This document shows positions 1 through 16,737 of a stretch of DNA of 64,000 nucleotides, piece by piece; positions within the stretch are counted from its first letter, which is position 1, and every line of letters begins with the position of its first letter. The position numbers and the translations under genes are program-made. The notes below the pieces were generated by a model that did no database searches, was not told the DNA's origin, and saw only the letters and a list, made by a program, of their open reading frames with translations. Source of the DNA: Anniella stebbinsi (Eukaryota; Chordata; Lepidosauria; Squamata; Anniellidae); assembly GCA_029215795.1 (NCBI GenBank), contig JARDYH010000007.1, forward strand, positions 90,969,263-91,033,262, written 5' to 3'.

Positions 1-2681
<2,681 letters not shown>

Positions 2682-2747
2682 CGGATATCCGACCCAGTGG
2701 GAGACCAGTGGGCACAGCGAGGGACCTGCCTTTTCCAAAACTGTCAG
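2682..2747 (+). CDS. CSMD2: CSMD2 exon: linker after the last sushi domain
   Basis: A 66-nt exon (22 codons across its phase-1 ends) reading about ADIRPSGRPVGTARDLPFPK, a proline- and arginine-rich linker between the last sushi domain and the membrane-proximal module. Remembered CSMD2 orthologues have a similar xVRPSGRPxxTAR stretch here. The acceptor has a strong T tract (TTTTTTTCCAG); the donor is GTACTG, which is weaker. There is no motif suggesting a specific activity. Its short length makes it hard to identify alone, but its reading frame links the exons on either side exactly. Confidence 0.85.
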
Positions 2748-5905
<3,158 letters not shown>

Positions 5906-6562
5906 TGACCCATCCACTCATTATGCGTGCAGAGTTTGCCTAAATTGTTTCAATGGCAGAAGTATTAGAGGGATTGAAGGGAAATAGGAGGATTGGTATA
6001 AGGAAAAGTGAGAACGGGGGGTTAGGGGAAGTGTGAGGGCCAGCAAGTTAATGATTGTGCAATCCTTCTGCATAAGGCCTAGTAAGCAAAAATAGTCTTT
6101 CGACTGTTTGTTGTAGCTATGGAATATCCCCATCCAAGGTGACCCACTGGTCTACTTCCTCCCTTCTTAGGTGGCAATACTCCAGTTGGGCCAGGCCTTT
6201 GGCTCCTAATCCTTCTGGACCAAGCATTGTGATTCGGGCTGTCGCAAGACATTGAGAAGGGCCTGCTTGTACAAGTGAACAGCCCTGCACAAGTTCTGTG
6301 AATAGAATCAGGGCAGGTAACTGACCCCCAACTCCGCTTGCTCTGCATGCAGGTCAGGAAGGACATTGCTTCCTTTGTGGCCTGCATGATCGCAGCGCAT
6401 TGCTCTGTTCATCCCGGCCAGCGAGGCAGGTGCTCCCTTGTCTCACTGGCCAGCATGAGCATGGAACACACTGGCAGCGGACAGGCATCCCTTGTCTTTT
6501 GGCATGCTCAGTTTCTATACTGGCCAGCCAGGATGAGAAGAGCCCTCCTGGATGACCAGCAT

Positions 6563-6815
6563 ATTATAATTATTATTGTTGTTATTTATTTATTTATTAC
6601 ATTTCTAAAGCGCCTCATAGCCGAAGCTCTCTGGGCGGTTTACATTAGATTAAAATGATTAAAAGCAATATACAAAATTTAAAACCACAAAAACATGTAA
6701 CATGCTATAAACAACGTTATAAAGAACTATAAAAACAGATTCAAGATCAATGAAGCCCATCACATATTACTAAATGCCTGGGAAAAGAGAAAAGTTTTAA
6801 CCTGGTGCCGAAAAG
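6563..6815 (-). mobile_element. LINE 3' end (CR1/L2 type), part before the hAT insertion
   Basis: A (TTA/TTTA) tail at 6563-6599 is followed by 'aagcgcctcatagccgaag' and 'gggcggtttacatt', the typical 3' end of a lizard LINE read on the minus strand. It stops at 6815, where the hAT element begins, and resumes at 8391. Confidence 0.75.
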
Positions 6816-8382
6816 TAGGGGTGTGCACGGACCCCCCGGATCGGATCGGGACCCGGATCGGGACCTCCAATTTTGTCCCGGACCGGTTCGGACAAAATCG
6901 GAGGCCCCCCGGACCGGATCGAGTCCAATCCGGACCCAAAAATCGTAAATTTTTGGATCGGCCGCCATTTTTTTCCCCATAGACTTGCATTGCAATGCAA
7001 GTCTATGAGGAAAAAATGGCGGCGGGTGGCTGAGGGGGGGCCTAACTCCCTCCCCCCCCGGGGCCGTCCGCTGTGGACAGCCCCGGCAGGTAAGCCCCCT
7101 CCCCCGCGCTCCCTACCCCCCCTGGGACGCCCGCTTCCATCCGCTGGCGCCCGCGGGCGCCGGCGGATAGAAGCGGACGGCTCCGGGGGGGGGGGGTAAG
7201 CCCCCTTCCCCGCCACTGCTTACCTTCTCGGCCCGTCCGCTCCCGTCCGGCGCCGGCGGCTACTACCAGCGGGCTCCGCGGCCTACTCTCGAGTAGCGCG
7301 CCGGGTGATGACATCACCCGGCGCGCCACCCTGGAGTAGGCCGCGGAGCCTGCTGGTAGTAGTAGGCGCCGGCGCCGGGACGGGAGCCGCCGGGACGGGA
7401 AGGTAAGGGCCCCCCTCCCCCCTCCGCGCGCCCCCTCCTCCCCTCCACGCACCCCCTGCTTACCTTCCCGGCCCGGCGGCTCCCGTCCGGCGCCGGCGCC
7501 TACTACTACCAGCAGGCTCCGCGGCCTGCTCTAGAGTAGCGCGCCGGGTGATGACATCACCCGGCGCGCCACCCTAGAGCAGGCCGCGGAGCCTGCTGGT
7601 AGTAGTAGGCGCCGGCGCCGGGACGGGAGCCGCCGGGATGGGAAGGTAAGGGCCCCCCTCCCCCCTCCGCGCGCCCCCTCCTCCCCTCCACGCACCCCCT
7701 GCTTACCTTCCCGGCCCGGCGGCTCCCGTCCGGCGCCGGCGCCTACTACTACCAGCAGGCTCCGCGGCCTGCTCTAGAGTAGCGCGCCGGGTGATGACAT
7801 CACCCGGAGCACCACCCTAGAGCAGGCCGCGGAGCCTGCTGGTAGTAGTAGGCGCCGGCGCCGGGACGGGAGCCGCCGGGACGGGAAGGTAAGGGCCCCC
7901 CTCCCCCCTCCGCGCGCCCCCTCCTCCCCTCCACGCACCCCCTGCTTACCTTCTCGGCCCGTCCGCTCCCATCCGGGGCCGGCGGCTACCACCAGCAGGC
8001 TCCGCGGCCTGCTCTAGAGTAGCGCGCCGGGTGATGACATCACCCGGCGCGCCACCCTAGAGCAGGCCGCGGAGCCCGCTGGTAGTAGCTGCTAGTGCCG
8101 GACGGGAGCGGACGGGCCGAGAAGGTAAGCGCCCCCCTCCTCCCCCCCCGCTGTCCACTTTCATCGGCGGGCGCCCGCTGGCGCCCGCCAATGGAAGCGG
8201 CGGTGGGCGCCAGTGGGCGCCTGCCGATCCGCCGATCCGCCGAACCGGTTCGGAGCCTTTTCGGACCGGTTCGGATTGGATCGGCCGATCCAGCTGCGGG
8301 ATCGGAAATCGGATAATTTATCCGATTTCCCACTGGACCGGACTCGGATCGTGGATCGGGTCCGATCCAGTGCACATCCCTA
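6816..8382. mobile_element. GC-rich hAT-like non-autonomous element with tandem hairpins (copy 1)
   Basis: A 1567-bp element bounded by TAGGGGTGTGCAC at the left and GTGCACATCCCTA at the right. It is flanked by the 8-bp duplications CCGAAAAG (6808-6815) and CCAAAAAG (8383-8390), one mismatch. The TAGGG-type inverted repeat plus 8-bp duplication is the hallmark of hAT transposons. Just inside both ends lie GATCCG/CGGATC and GACCGGTTCGG repeats. The core contains four ~240-bp units, each a long hairpin centred on GGTGATGACATCACC (near 7310, 7553, 7797, 8037). C-rich spacers bearing GGTAAG and CTTACC separate the units. CpG density is very high. I see no transposase. It sits in a CSMD2 intron. 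Confidence 0.9.
7210..8130. repeat. Tandem array of four ~240-bp hairpin units (copy 1)
   Basis: Each unit has arms holding CCAGCAGGCTCCGCGGCCTG, CTCTAGAGTAGCGCGCCGGG and their complements around the centre GGTGATGACATCACC. Centres are spaced about 243, 243 and 240 bp. Spacers are C-rich (cccccctcccccctccgcgc), with potential for G-quadruplexes on the minus strand. Confidence 0.85.
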
Positions 8383-8390
8383 CCAAAAAG

Positions 8391-8520
8391 ATAGCAATGT
8401 TGGTGCCAGGTGGGCCTCATCAGAAAGATTGTTCCATAATTGGGGGGGCCACCACAGAAAAGGCCCTCTCCTTTGTTGCTGTCTTCCGGGCCTAAATGGA
8501 ATCAGGCTCCATCAAGTGGC
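8391..8520 (-). mobile_element. LINE 3' end, part after the hAT insertion
   Basis: This continues the LINE of 6563-6815: 'gatagcaatgttggtgccag', 'ggccctctcctttgttgctg'. The right-hand end of the LINE is uncertain; similarity fades towards 8600. Confidence 0.6.
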
Positions 8521-8979
8521 TGGTCAAATGTTCCTCCACCCCACACTCTTGAGGGGTTTCAGTATTCAAGTGTGTAATTCATTGGAGCCTGAAGAGCCCA
8601 TTGCTCAGCCACCCCTAGTTGTGATCACCTGTGGGCCCCATAGTTTTGCTTTGAAAAAAATGCATGTTTCTGCAATTTTATGTACTGTTGAATTGTTTTA
8701 TTGTACAATTCCAAATTTATTTGTGTAGTTTTGGAGCAGAAGGCTAGATCTAGTAGAGGCCAGTGGCTCTGATGTCAGTGGGGTAGCTCCTTTAGAGTGG
8801 GGTAGCTCCTTTGGAGTTCTGACTGAAACCCAGAATGGATTCACCACCCCACTGACTTCGGAGTCACCAGCCTCCACTGGCTGGACCTCTATACTAAACC
8901 ACTCCTGCTTCCAAGGATAAAATCTCCATGCAGTCAGAAATTTTGGGATCTGAGGTTTGTTTATCTTTCCGGAATGCAG

Positions 8980-9067
8980 GTCAGCCCAGAATCATCAAGT
9001 GGGACGTTCGTCTACCAAGGCTTTGTGCATGGCAAAGGTTTTGGGCAGTTTGGCCTCCAGAGGCTAG
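8980..9067 (+). CDS. CSMD2: CSMD2 exon: extracellular membrane-proximal module, last part
   Basis: An 88-nt exon encoding about VSPESSSGTFVYQGFVHGKG, then FGQFGLQRL, entered in phase 0 and left in phase 1. It completes the module before the membrane stalk. The FVYQGxVxGxGFGQFGxQRL pattern agrees with remembered CSMD2. The acceptor (ttatctttccggaatgcag) has a short pyrimidine stretch; the donor is GTAAGA. The serine-rich start may be a flexible loop. Confidence 0.92.
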
Positions 9068-9208
9068 GTAAGATGCCCTGCTTTAAATCTGAAATTCCCT
9101 CTTATTTTTAAAATTGATTTTAATAACCAGAGTTTGTTTATTTAATTTGTATACAGCAGTGCCACAATTTGGGGACTTTCCATTGAAGTTGAATATATGT
9201 GAAGTACC

Positions 9209-10077
9209 TAATAATAATAATAATTATTATTATTATTTATTTATTTATTTATTTATAACCCGCCTCTCCCTCCGGATTGAGGCGGGGAACAACAACAAAT
9301 ATAAAACACAAGGACTACAATATAGATGTAATATAAAAACAAATAAAAACTAATACATCATTAAAAACATCTTAAAATTCAACTGGGTAGGCCTGCTGGA
9401 AGAGATCAGTCTTCACGGCTCTCTTAAATTCATGAAGACTGCTAATTTGTCAAATCTCCTCTGGCAGGCCATTCCACAGTCTGGGAGCGGCAGAAGAGAA
9501 GGTCCTCTGGGTAACACTCGTCAGCCTAGTTCTGGCTGATTGGAGTAAGTTCTTCCCAAAGGACCTGAGTGTGCGGGGCGGATTATATGGGAGAAGGCGA
9601 TCCCGCAGGTAACCTGGACCCAAACCATGTAGGGCTTTAAAGGTAATAACCAACACTTTATACTTCACCCGGAAACTGATTGGCAGCCAATGAAGTGATT
9701 TTAAAATTGGTGTAATGTGGTCACCCCTAGATGTACCGGTGACCAACCTGGCTGCCATATTTTGAACTAGTTGAAGTTTCCGGACTAGGCACAAAGGTAG
9801 CCCTATGTACAGCGCATTGCAGAAGTCAAGCCTCGAAGTTACCAGCGTGTGCACTACCATCTTTAGGTCTTCCAACTCTAGGAAGGGGCGCAGCTGGCGT
9901 ATCAGCCAAAGCTGATAGTAGGCACTCCTGGCCGTCACATCTATCTGGCCTGTCATTTGGAGTAACGGATCCAGGAGTACCCCCAAGCTGCGAACACAGT
10001 CTTTCGGGGGGGTGTAACCCCATCCAGAACTGGTTGACACACCTTCAAACCCAGGTTGTGGCCTTTGACAGCAAGCA
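9209..10077 (-). mobile_element. L2/CR1-type LINE, 3' part of ORF2 and tail
   Basis: On the minus strand, about 9450-10069 encodes the C-terminal region of a non-LTR retrotransposon ORF2: ITPILKSLHWLPISFRVKYK, TFKALHGLGPGYLRDRLLPY and SSAAPRLWNGLPEEI. The 3' tail contains the stem 'cccgcctctccctccgg..gaggcggg' and an ATT/TTTA microsatellite at 9211-9257. The copy is interrupted by the hAT insertion at 10078 and continues at 10536. Clade assignment (L2 versus CR1) is from general resemblance. Confidence 0.85.
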
Positions 10078-10527
10078 TAGGGTGTCCAGATGGCCCGGGG
10101 TTTCCCGGTCCTAACCTGGAAACCTAGGCCGATCCGGGGCAACCGGGGGGCAGCGGGGGAAAACTGGGGTGGCGGGGGGGTCACGCGGCGGTGGCGGGAG
10201 GCGGGCAGCGCAAGGCACTTACCTGCTGGGGCGTCTGCTTCCCTCCAGTGTTCGGAATCTACTGAAAAACAGGCTTCGCGGCCTGTCCCTCAGTAGCGCG
10301 CCGGGTGGCGACGTCATCACCCGGCGCATACTGAGAGACAGGCCAGGAAGCCTGTTTCTCAGTAGATTCTGAGCACCGGAGGGAAGCGGACGCCCAGGTA
10401 AGGAGCGCGGGGCGGCACGGCGCAGGTGGGGGGGCGGCGCGGGCGCGCGGTGGGGGGGTTGTTTTGGGTGGGGGGGTGGCGGGGGGGGGGGGTCCGGGAT
10501 TTTGATTGTCATAATCTGGTCACCCTA
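10078..10527. mobile_element. 450-bp hAT-like element with one hairpin core
   Basis: The ends TAGGGTGTCCAGAT and ATCTGGTCACCCTA are imperfect inverted repeats. The exact 8-bp duplication AGCAAGCA flanks them (10070-10077 and 10528-10535). The core hairpin runs through GCGCCGGGTGGCGACGTCATCACCCGGCGC near 10300-10325 in two adjoining parts, resembling the units at 7210-8130 although the ends differ. The right half is G-rich (about 10425-10495) and could form G-quadruplexes. It is inserted in the LINE of 9209-10830. No transposase is present. Confidence 0.88.
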
Positions 10528-10535
10528 AGCAAGCA

Positions 10536-10830
10536 CCTCCATCTTGGCTGTATTCAGCTTCAGTTTGTTTTTCCTCATTCAGCCCATTACCACCTCCAAG
10601 CATTCATTCAGAGGACACACACTACCCTTAGCTGACGATGTTGTCGAAGGCACAGAGAAATATATTTGGGTGTCATCAGCGTATTGATAACACCCCGCCC
10701 CATGCCTCCGGATGATCTCTCCCAGCGGTTTCATGTAGATGTTAAACAGCATTGGGGAAAGGATGGCACCTTGTTGCACACCACACAGCAGCTCCCTCTT
10801 TGAAGAGCAGCTATCCCCAAGCATCCCCAT
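10536..10830 (-). mobile_element. L2/CR1-type LINE, reverse transcriptase fragment
   Basis: On the minus strand this encodes SPMLFNIYMKPLGEIIRRHG and then QYADDTQIYFSV. YADD (about 10672-10683) is the reverse transcriptase catalytic motif. Similarity begins at about GDSCSS (10818), so the copy is 5'-truncated. Upstream it would have needed the rest of the RT and an endonuclease, which are absent. Confidence 0.85.
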
Positions 10831-11149
10831 GTGTTTTGACTTTTGTTTTCCCAGTGACTCAGGGAGCAAGGATGGGGGACCTCTGGCCTGTGGGCCTGGT
10901 AAAGCCCCAGTTCCCCATCTGGCCCAGCAGCTTCCTCTCCTGGCTTCGCCCCAGCTGATACAGCTGTTTCTTGGAGATAAATGTTTTTCCCTGCTTATCA
11001 CGGAAAATGGCTCCCTTTCTCAATGCTTAGCAAGGGAAAACACTTCTCTCCAATCAGGTACTGATTGGAGATAAGAGCTTTTCCCTCCAGGGCACAGAGG
11101 GCTAGGCCAGGGGAGGATGTTGCTGGGTGATTCAGTTCTGTTGCCCTGC

Positions 11150-11430
11150 TTACTTGCAAATAGGCATGAAGTTCATACCTCTGAATAGAAATGCTATTTG
11201 AAAGTGCTGCTGAGTGATCCAGCCCTCCTTCCTTCTGAGCCTTGTCCTGCTTACTTCTGATTAATGCAGAGGCTTGTCCTGCTTACTTGCCAGTAGACTT
11301 GATGCTCATGCGTACTTCTGAGTAGAAATGCTATTTGAAATTGCCACCGAGTGGTTCAGTCTTGCTTACTTCTGAGTAGGCATACAGAGGCATGTCCTGC
11401 TTATTTGTGAGTAGACATGCTTCCTAAAAT
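11150..11430. repeat. Imperfect tandem repeat of CTGCTTACTTCTGAGTAG type
   Basis: Several degenerate copies of 'tgcttactt(c/g)tgagtaga' occur, including a ~170-bp block duplicated: 'agaaatgctatttgaaa' is at about 11187 and 11323. The element class is unknown. Confidence 0.55.
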
Positions 11431-12030
11431 AAATTGGTAACAATGGAATGGGGGTGGGGTTAGCCCTGCCCAGCTTTGGTTTTGTCTCATCTGCCACTGG
11501 AATGTCCCCCCATCCAGACAGATTCTCCAAACTGGAATCCAACCCTCAGGCTGAAAAATGTTCTCCATCCCTGTAATAGAGGGAGGCTAGATTGAGACAA
11601 ACCTGAACATTTTTTTCTCATCTTTAACCCTTACCAAATTAGTTCATTTCGATATTACTATGTGCTCTAACATCTTATCTTCCCTTTCTTTTGTATGAAT
11701 CCACCGGTATTTTCTGTATAAATTATGCAAATTGAACATATGTGCATTTCTTTCTTATTTTATTTGCCTTCAAACATTACTTAATTTATTCTTGTTTGCT
11801 AGTAGTGGCCTCCAGCTACTAGCAATTGTATTCAGCGATCTCTCTAGCCCTATTTTCACTAAGCATTGTTCACTCACAGGTCTGTCATTACAGCAGGGGG
11901 TAGAAATTTGCTTAAAGAAAGATAAAAAAAACATGAATACTAAGACCCCTTAGGAAGCTGAATTCTGTCTCCATTATGACATTCCTCTCTTTTTCTTTCT
12001 ATATGTAATAAGTGTGTGCATGCACACACT

Positions 12031-12057
12031 CACACACACACACACACACACACACAC
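12031..12057. repeat. CA microsatellite
   Basis: An uninterrupted CA run of about 13 repeats, preceded by 'tgtgtgcatgcacacactca', which makes a short alternating purine-pyrimidine inverted repeat. Confidence 0.95.
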
Positions 12058-12157
12058 TAATCATGGCATACCCAGAGCTGTGCCAGTAGTTTATCAGACC
12101 TATACTAGCAGCTCCCAGATATCTCAGGCCTTTCCCAAGAATCCTGCCAGAGGGTCT

Positions 12158-12394
12158 TGGGCCAGATCGAAACCAAACAGAATATAGCGCTATGAAAGCG
12201 GATTGAAAGTGGTATATAAAAGGCAGGAGCCACACCAAGCAGGATATAGTGGTATATGGCATGTGTCAATGGGCCCCAACAGTTGTCAATGCACTTCAAT
12301 ACTGCTATAATGCAGGAGTGTAGATCCTGCCTTTATATACCACTTTCATACCACTTTCATAGTGTTATATCCTGCTTGGTGTGGATCTGGCCCC
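12158..12394. mobile_element. Palindromic MITE, GGCCAGATCTACACC family
   Basis: The ends 'gggccagatc' and 'gtggatctggcccc' are complementary. Inside are 'aaagtggtatataaaaggc', 'aagcaggatatagtgg' and the block 'gggccccaacagttgtcaat'. Related copies or pieces occur at 38729-38830, 39283-39430, 42146-42290, 52846-53060, 55808-55880, 56975-57062 and 60863-61021. Confidence 0.75.
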
Positions 12395-12877
12395 TGGTCA
12401 CAAATGCCAGGGATTGAACCTGGGGCTTTTGTATTGCATTTATATACTGTAGCCACTAAGGATTTATGAGAAAATGGTTTTGTAGAGGGGTGTGTGTGTG
12501 TGTGTGGTATTAATGGATTTACCCCATCTGCACCTCCTGAGTTGTGTTTCAAAATCTGCATTTTTGTGAGCCTTCCGATGCAGCTCATCTCGAGGGGGGA
12601 AATGCACCAAAAATGTGTATATTTGCGGAAAGTGTGCACAAAATGCACATATTTGAGGAATGTGTGTACAAAACCAATGTACAAAAATGTGTACATTAAT
12701 GCACATGTTATGAAAAATGTGTACACACAAAAAGTACAAATTTCCATACAGATTTTTTGTTTTAAAAAATTAAGAAATTGCAAGCTCATGCAGAAATGGG
12801 AGAAAATGAGCTTGACCTTAAAGGGAAAAAAAAGTAATCTTGACAAAACTGGGATTGACACATTTGTCCATCCTTAA

Positions 12878-13105
<228 letters not shown>

Positions 13106-13380
13106 TGAGCCTCCCAGGGAGCAAAGAGAAGGAGGCAGAAAATAGAAACTGCAAAGAGTCTTGTGGCACCTTGAATACTAACACAGTTATCATGATGGCA
13201 TAAGCCCGCCTTACCCCTTCCCCAACCTTGAGCTTCTTCAGGCGAGTGTTTTATCGCACATTCGTAACTGGCCACTCATGGTTCTTCGCGGGACATTTTG
13301 ACAAGGTTCCCTTGTCTACCGCTCCTTCTGCTCCTTTTTCCATCACGGAATACCACCCAGAAATCCATTGTTGTTTTGAC

Positions 13381-13785
13381 TATGGCCGGATCTACACGAG
13401 GTCCTCGATGCGCCCTCCCTGTGCCACAAGTTGCTTTGGAGCGCTGCACTTCATCTAGTGTGGCTCAAGCCTCGGAGGCTCTGCTCGCGCTCTCACCACC
13501 ACCGCCACCCTTTCATCCCGGCCGGTCCCAGGGAGGGAGGAGGGAGGGTTGTAAACAAAAGCTAGCAATTGGAAATCCCTCTCCCAATCGCTGGCTTTTG
13601 TTTACAACCCTCCTCCTCCCTCCTCCCTCCCCGGGACCGGCCTGGATGAAAGGGCGGCGGCCGCGGCAGCGCGGGCACTGGCAGAGCCTCCGAGGCTTGA
13701 GCCACACTGGGCAGGGTGAAGCGCTCTGAAGCGGCTTGTGGTGCAGGGAGGGCGCATCGAGGACGACGTGTCAATCCTGCCTATA
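13381..13785. mobile_element. 405-bp foldback element, GGCCGGATCTACAC ends
   Basis: Two arms fold around about 13576: 'gttgtaaacaaaagctagc' against 'gctggcttttgtttacaac', and 'gaggtcctcgatgcgccctc' against 'gagggcgcatcgaggacgac'. The ends (tatggccggatctacac and gtgtcaatcctgcctata) resemble those of the GGCCAGATCTACACC MITEs. I could not fix a target duplication. Confidence 0.7.
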
Positions 13786-14596
13786 TCGAAACTTGCCACC
13801 GTTTTCTGCTGTGCGCAGGAAAAGCTGCGTGATTAAAAAAAACAGCCACTGAATGGGCCACGTGGTCATTGCTTGCTTCCTCTTCCCCCCCACATCTGAT
13901 GATCCTCCTCATGTCCTTCAGTTGTGTTGAAATACCACTCTCTTCACCCTAGCCATGGGGATCACAGTCAAACATAGCCAGGCTGGGGAAGGTTCACATA
14001 AGCTTTTGTGGTTCGATAAGATGCTGAAAAACTAGTTTTATTCTTTAAGAAGCCGGACACACTTCGGCCCCAGATATCCTTTGTGGCTTTCCTCAGGTGG
14101 ATTCTTGAAAAGCCTTCAGAGACCTCTGTCAGGATTGTCTCATGTATCTGAAGATAGATGCATATTAGGTAGGCTTTTTAAAGAATTCCCCAGAGAAAGG
14201 CCACAAATAATCAATTGGGCCAAAACACGCTGGGCTTTTTAAAGGATAAAACTAGCTTTTTGGCATCTTGAGACCGGTTCTCTCATTTTTGTATCTATTT
14301 GGGATGCTTTCCAGCTTGCTCATACTTTCTATAAGGTTTTGTGGACTACAAGCCCACTTCATCAGATGCTTGACAAATTTCTGTCATCCTGAAAGCTTCT
14401 GCCGTAATAAATATTTTGGGGCATAATCCTAAGCATGTTTAGACAGGCTGGCTTGGGCATGCTGGGAGATGTAGGCCTTTTTTCTGTCTAAACATGCATA
14501 GGATTGAACCTTTAGTCTTTAAAAGTGCCACAAGACTCTCGGTTGTTTTTGTTGCAACAGACTAACATGGTCACCTCTGGGAAAATAAGATATCGG

Positions 14597-15113
14597 CTCA
14601 GTTCAGACAACATTTTTCTCGATGGTGGTTTTAGAACTCCACCGTGGAGATTTTACACCACTGTTGAGAAATGTGTTGTCTGGAAGGAAAACTCCACCCC
14701 ACGGAAAACACTCCACACTGAATATCCATGCTGTGCAGAGGACAGTTAGTGCCCAACAGCTGTGTTCCGTGTTATGTGGAGGGCTCGTGGATTTTCCTGT
14801 TGCATTGAGTGGACTTTTCCCACTGGCTACAGAGTTCTTTGGCTAGAGCAGTGAAAGGAGTGAGTGCCACTCTAGGAGAGCCGCCAGGACTGTGTTTTTT
14901 TGCAACAATGGCTGTTGGGCTACCACTGGGAGGACTGGGTGAGGAGAGAGGGCAGAGGACATGGCGCGTTGACTTTTACTCAAGTCCACGGGAGTCCACA
15001 TTTACACAATGGTGGAGTTGGAACATGCTGTATGGAGTAAGTACCCCCTACAAACTCAACCGTTGTGTGGAGGTTTCGCACTGCGTATAGAAAAGTGTTT
15101 TGTGAACTGAGGC
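14597..15113. mobile_element. Foldback element, GGCTCAGTTCAGACAACA ends
   Basis: The left end 'ggctcagttcagacaaca' is complementary to the right end 'tgttttgtgaactgaggcc' (some mismatches). Internal complementary words include 'gttttagaactccaccg' and 'gttggaacatg'. Related ends occur at 23692-23912, 54679-55183 and 56420-56638. Confidence 0.6.
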
Positions 15114-15620
15114 CCTTTCTACACCTATAGGTGTGGGGGGGGGGCGATCCCAGACATCCCTGCTTCTGGGATCGTCCTCCCCTTTCTAAATGGAAGGGTG
15201 ACATCCCAGCTTCCTACTTAAGGGATCCAGAAAGCCCACTTGCCCTCCATCAAAAAAGGTAAGGTAAAAAAAAAAAATGCCCAAACTCTCCCCCTCTCCC
15301 CCGCCATCCTGGAGATGGCGGACTTGCTCCCCCCTCTCCCCTGATGGACACGGAGCTGTAGGGTGCAGCTCTGTGCCCATTTCTGGTGCATGCTTACTTG
15401 CGAACAAGCAGGCACTACATGGGACAGGCACCCACACCTTCCCCTGTCTCAGGACCTTCCCGGGACTGTGGGAAGAATTGGATTTTCCCAAGGATCTCTT
15501 ATCCTGGTGGAAATCTGTGCCTGCCCTCCCTCGCCCCCAGGAATCCCTGTTTGTCATTTGCATGCACAGGGACGACCCAGGGATGGTCCCGGGTAAAAAG
15601 GCCGGTGTAGAAACGGCCTG
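15110..15620. mobile_element. Foldback element, GGCCNTTTCTACACC ends
   Basis: The left end 'gaggccctttctacacc' pairs with the right end 'ggtgtagaaacggcctgag'. The inside holds 'gggatcgtcc', 'tgcatgcttacttgcgaaca' and GC-rich stretches. A second element with related ends is at 45537-46107. Confidence 0.65.
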
Positions 15621-16737
15621 AGCCATCAAGATCAGGCAAAGAGAGGCTGCTAAACCTTGTTTCCTCCTGCTGTTTGTCCACCCAACATCACCACATGCCA
15701 AGCTCGTTTTAATCCCTGCAGAGGAAAAGATACTGGAGCTACATAACTTTCCCCCTGTGCATGGGAAACCAGACTCGGAGGGGATGTAAGGGGTTGTAAG
15801 AGACAGATGTGTTGGACACATTCACTGGGAATGTTGTAAGTTGCAATCCAACACATCTGTCAGGCACTGGGTTGGGTAAGGCTCACCCACTCCTCATTCC
15901 CCTGCAGTCAAGAGCTGTTCTGCTCGTGATTGCAGCCTCCATGTCTCCTTTGGTCCCAAGTGGGAGAGGCGAGCTGTGGTTTTTGAGCTTCCTCAAGGGA
16001 GAATTTCAGTAGCATGTGCTAACATGGTTTAGAAGTTGGGGTCTGGGTTGGAGGAGAATGTTGCAGAAAGGTTTCAAAACACTTGGTAGCCCAATGAGCT
16101 GTGCCAAAATGCTATGACAGGTACAGATGGTGAAAATCAGTCCAGGAACAAGGAAAGGGAATTCTCTTGCTATGCATTGCAAAGCAACACAGATTGGTGT
16201 GGCTGGCTTGCTGTGAAAACAAACAACACTCTTGTTTCCAACTGAGGCCCACCGGATGCTTCCAGGGAAACTTTACAAGCAGAACAAGGTGGAATTAGCC
16301 AACCCCTGCGGTTTGCCCCCCCAGCAGCTGATAATCCAAGGTTTCGTCTCTCTGGATGTGAATATATTCCATTCCTAAATTTTAATGTAGCCATTAAATG
16401 ATCTCTGTCTTCTGGGAAGGCCTTTTAAAGTCACCCATGGCTAGCGATATATGAAAAATTTGCTCCAGTTTGTTTTGGATCAGGATTACCCAGTTCACAC
16501 CTTCCGAACAGAACATGGGACTCAAAGGCAATCTGTGGTCAAAGTCCAAACATTTCTGATCTTGCAATGCTCTTTCCCAAGAGGGAAAAATGTATTTGGC
16601 GGCATGCATACATCTCAAAAAAATGGGTAAGAAAAATGCATACCTGTTTTTTTTAAAAAAAAGAGAGAGAGAGAACACACATGTGCTTTAATCAATGAGA
16701 GAAGAATGTGTATATTTCCAAGATATGCACAATTGTT

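Noticed and set aside
6816..8382. CpG island marking a gene promoter
   Set aside because: The block has transposon ends and an 8-bp duplication, and a second copy lies at 43745-45419. It is mobile DNA, whatever regulatory effect it may have.
8213..8728. 171-codon ORF beginning in the GC-rich hAT element
   Set aside because: It crosses the element boundary at 8382 and the LINE remnant; a GC-rich sequence has few stop codons by chance. The same applies to the ORFs at 7042-7452 and 43775-44317.
12031..12057. CA repeat as a Z-DNA regulatory site
   Set aside because: Common microsatellite; nothing nearby suggests a regulatory role.
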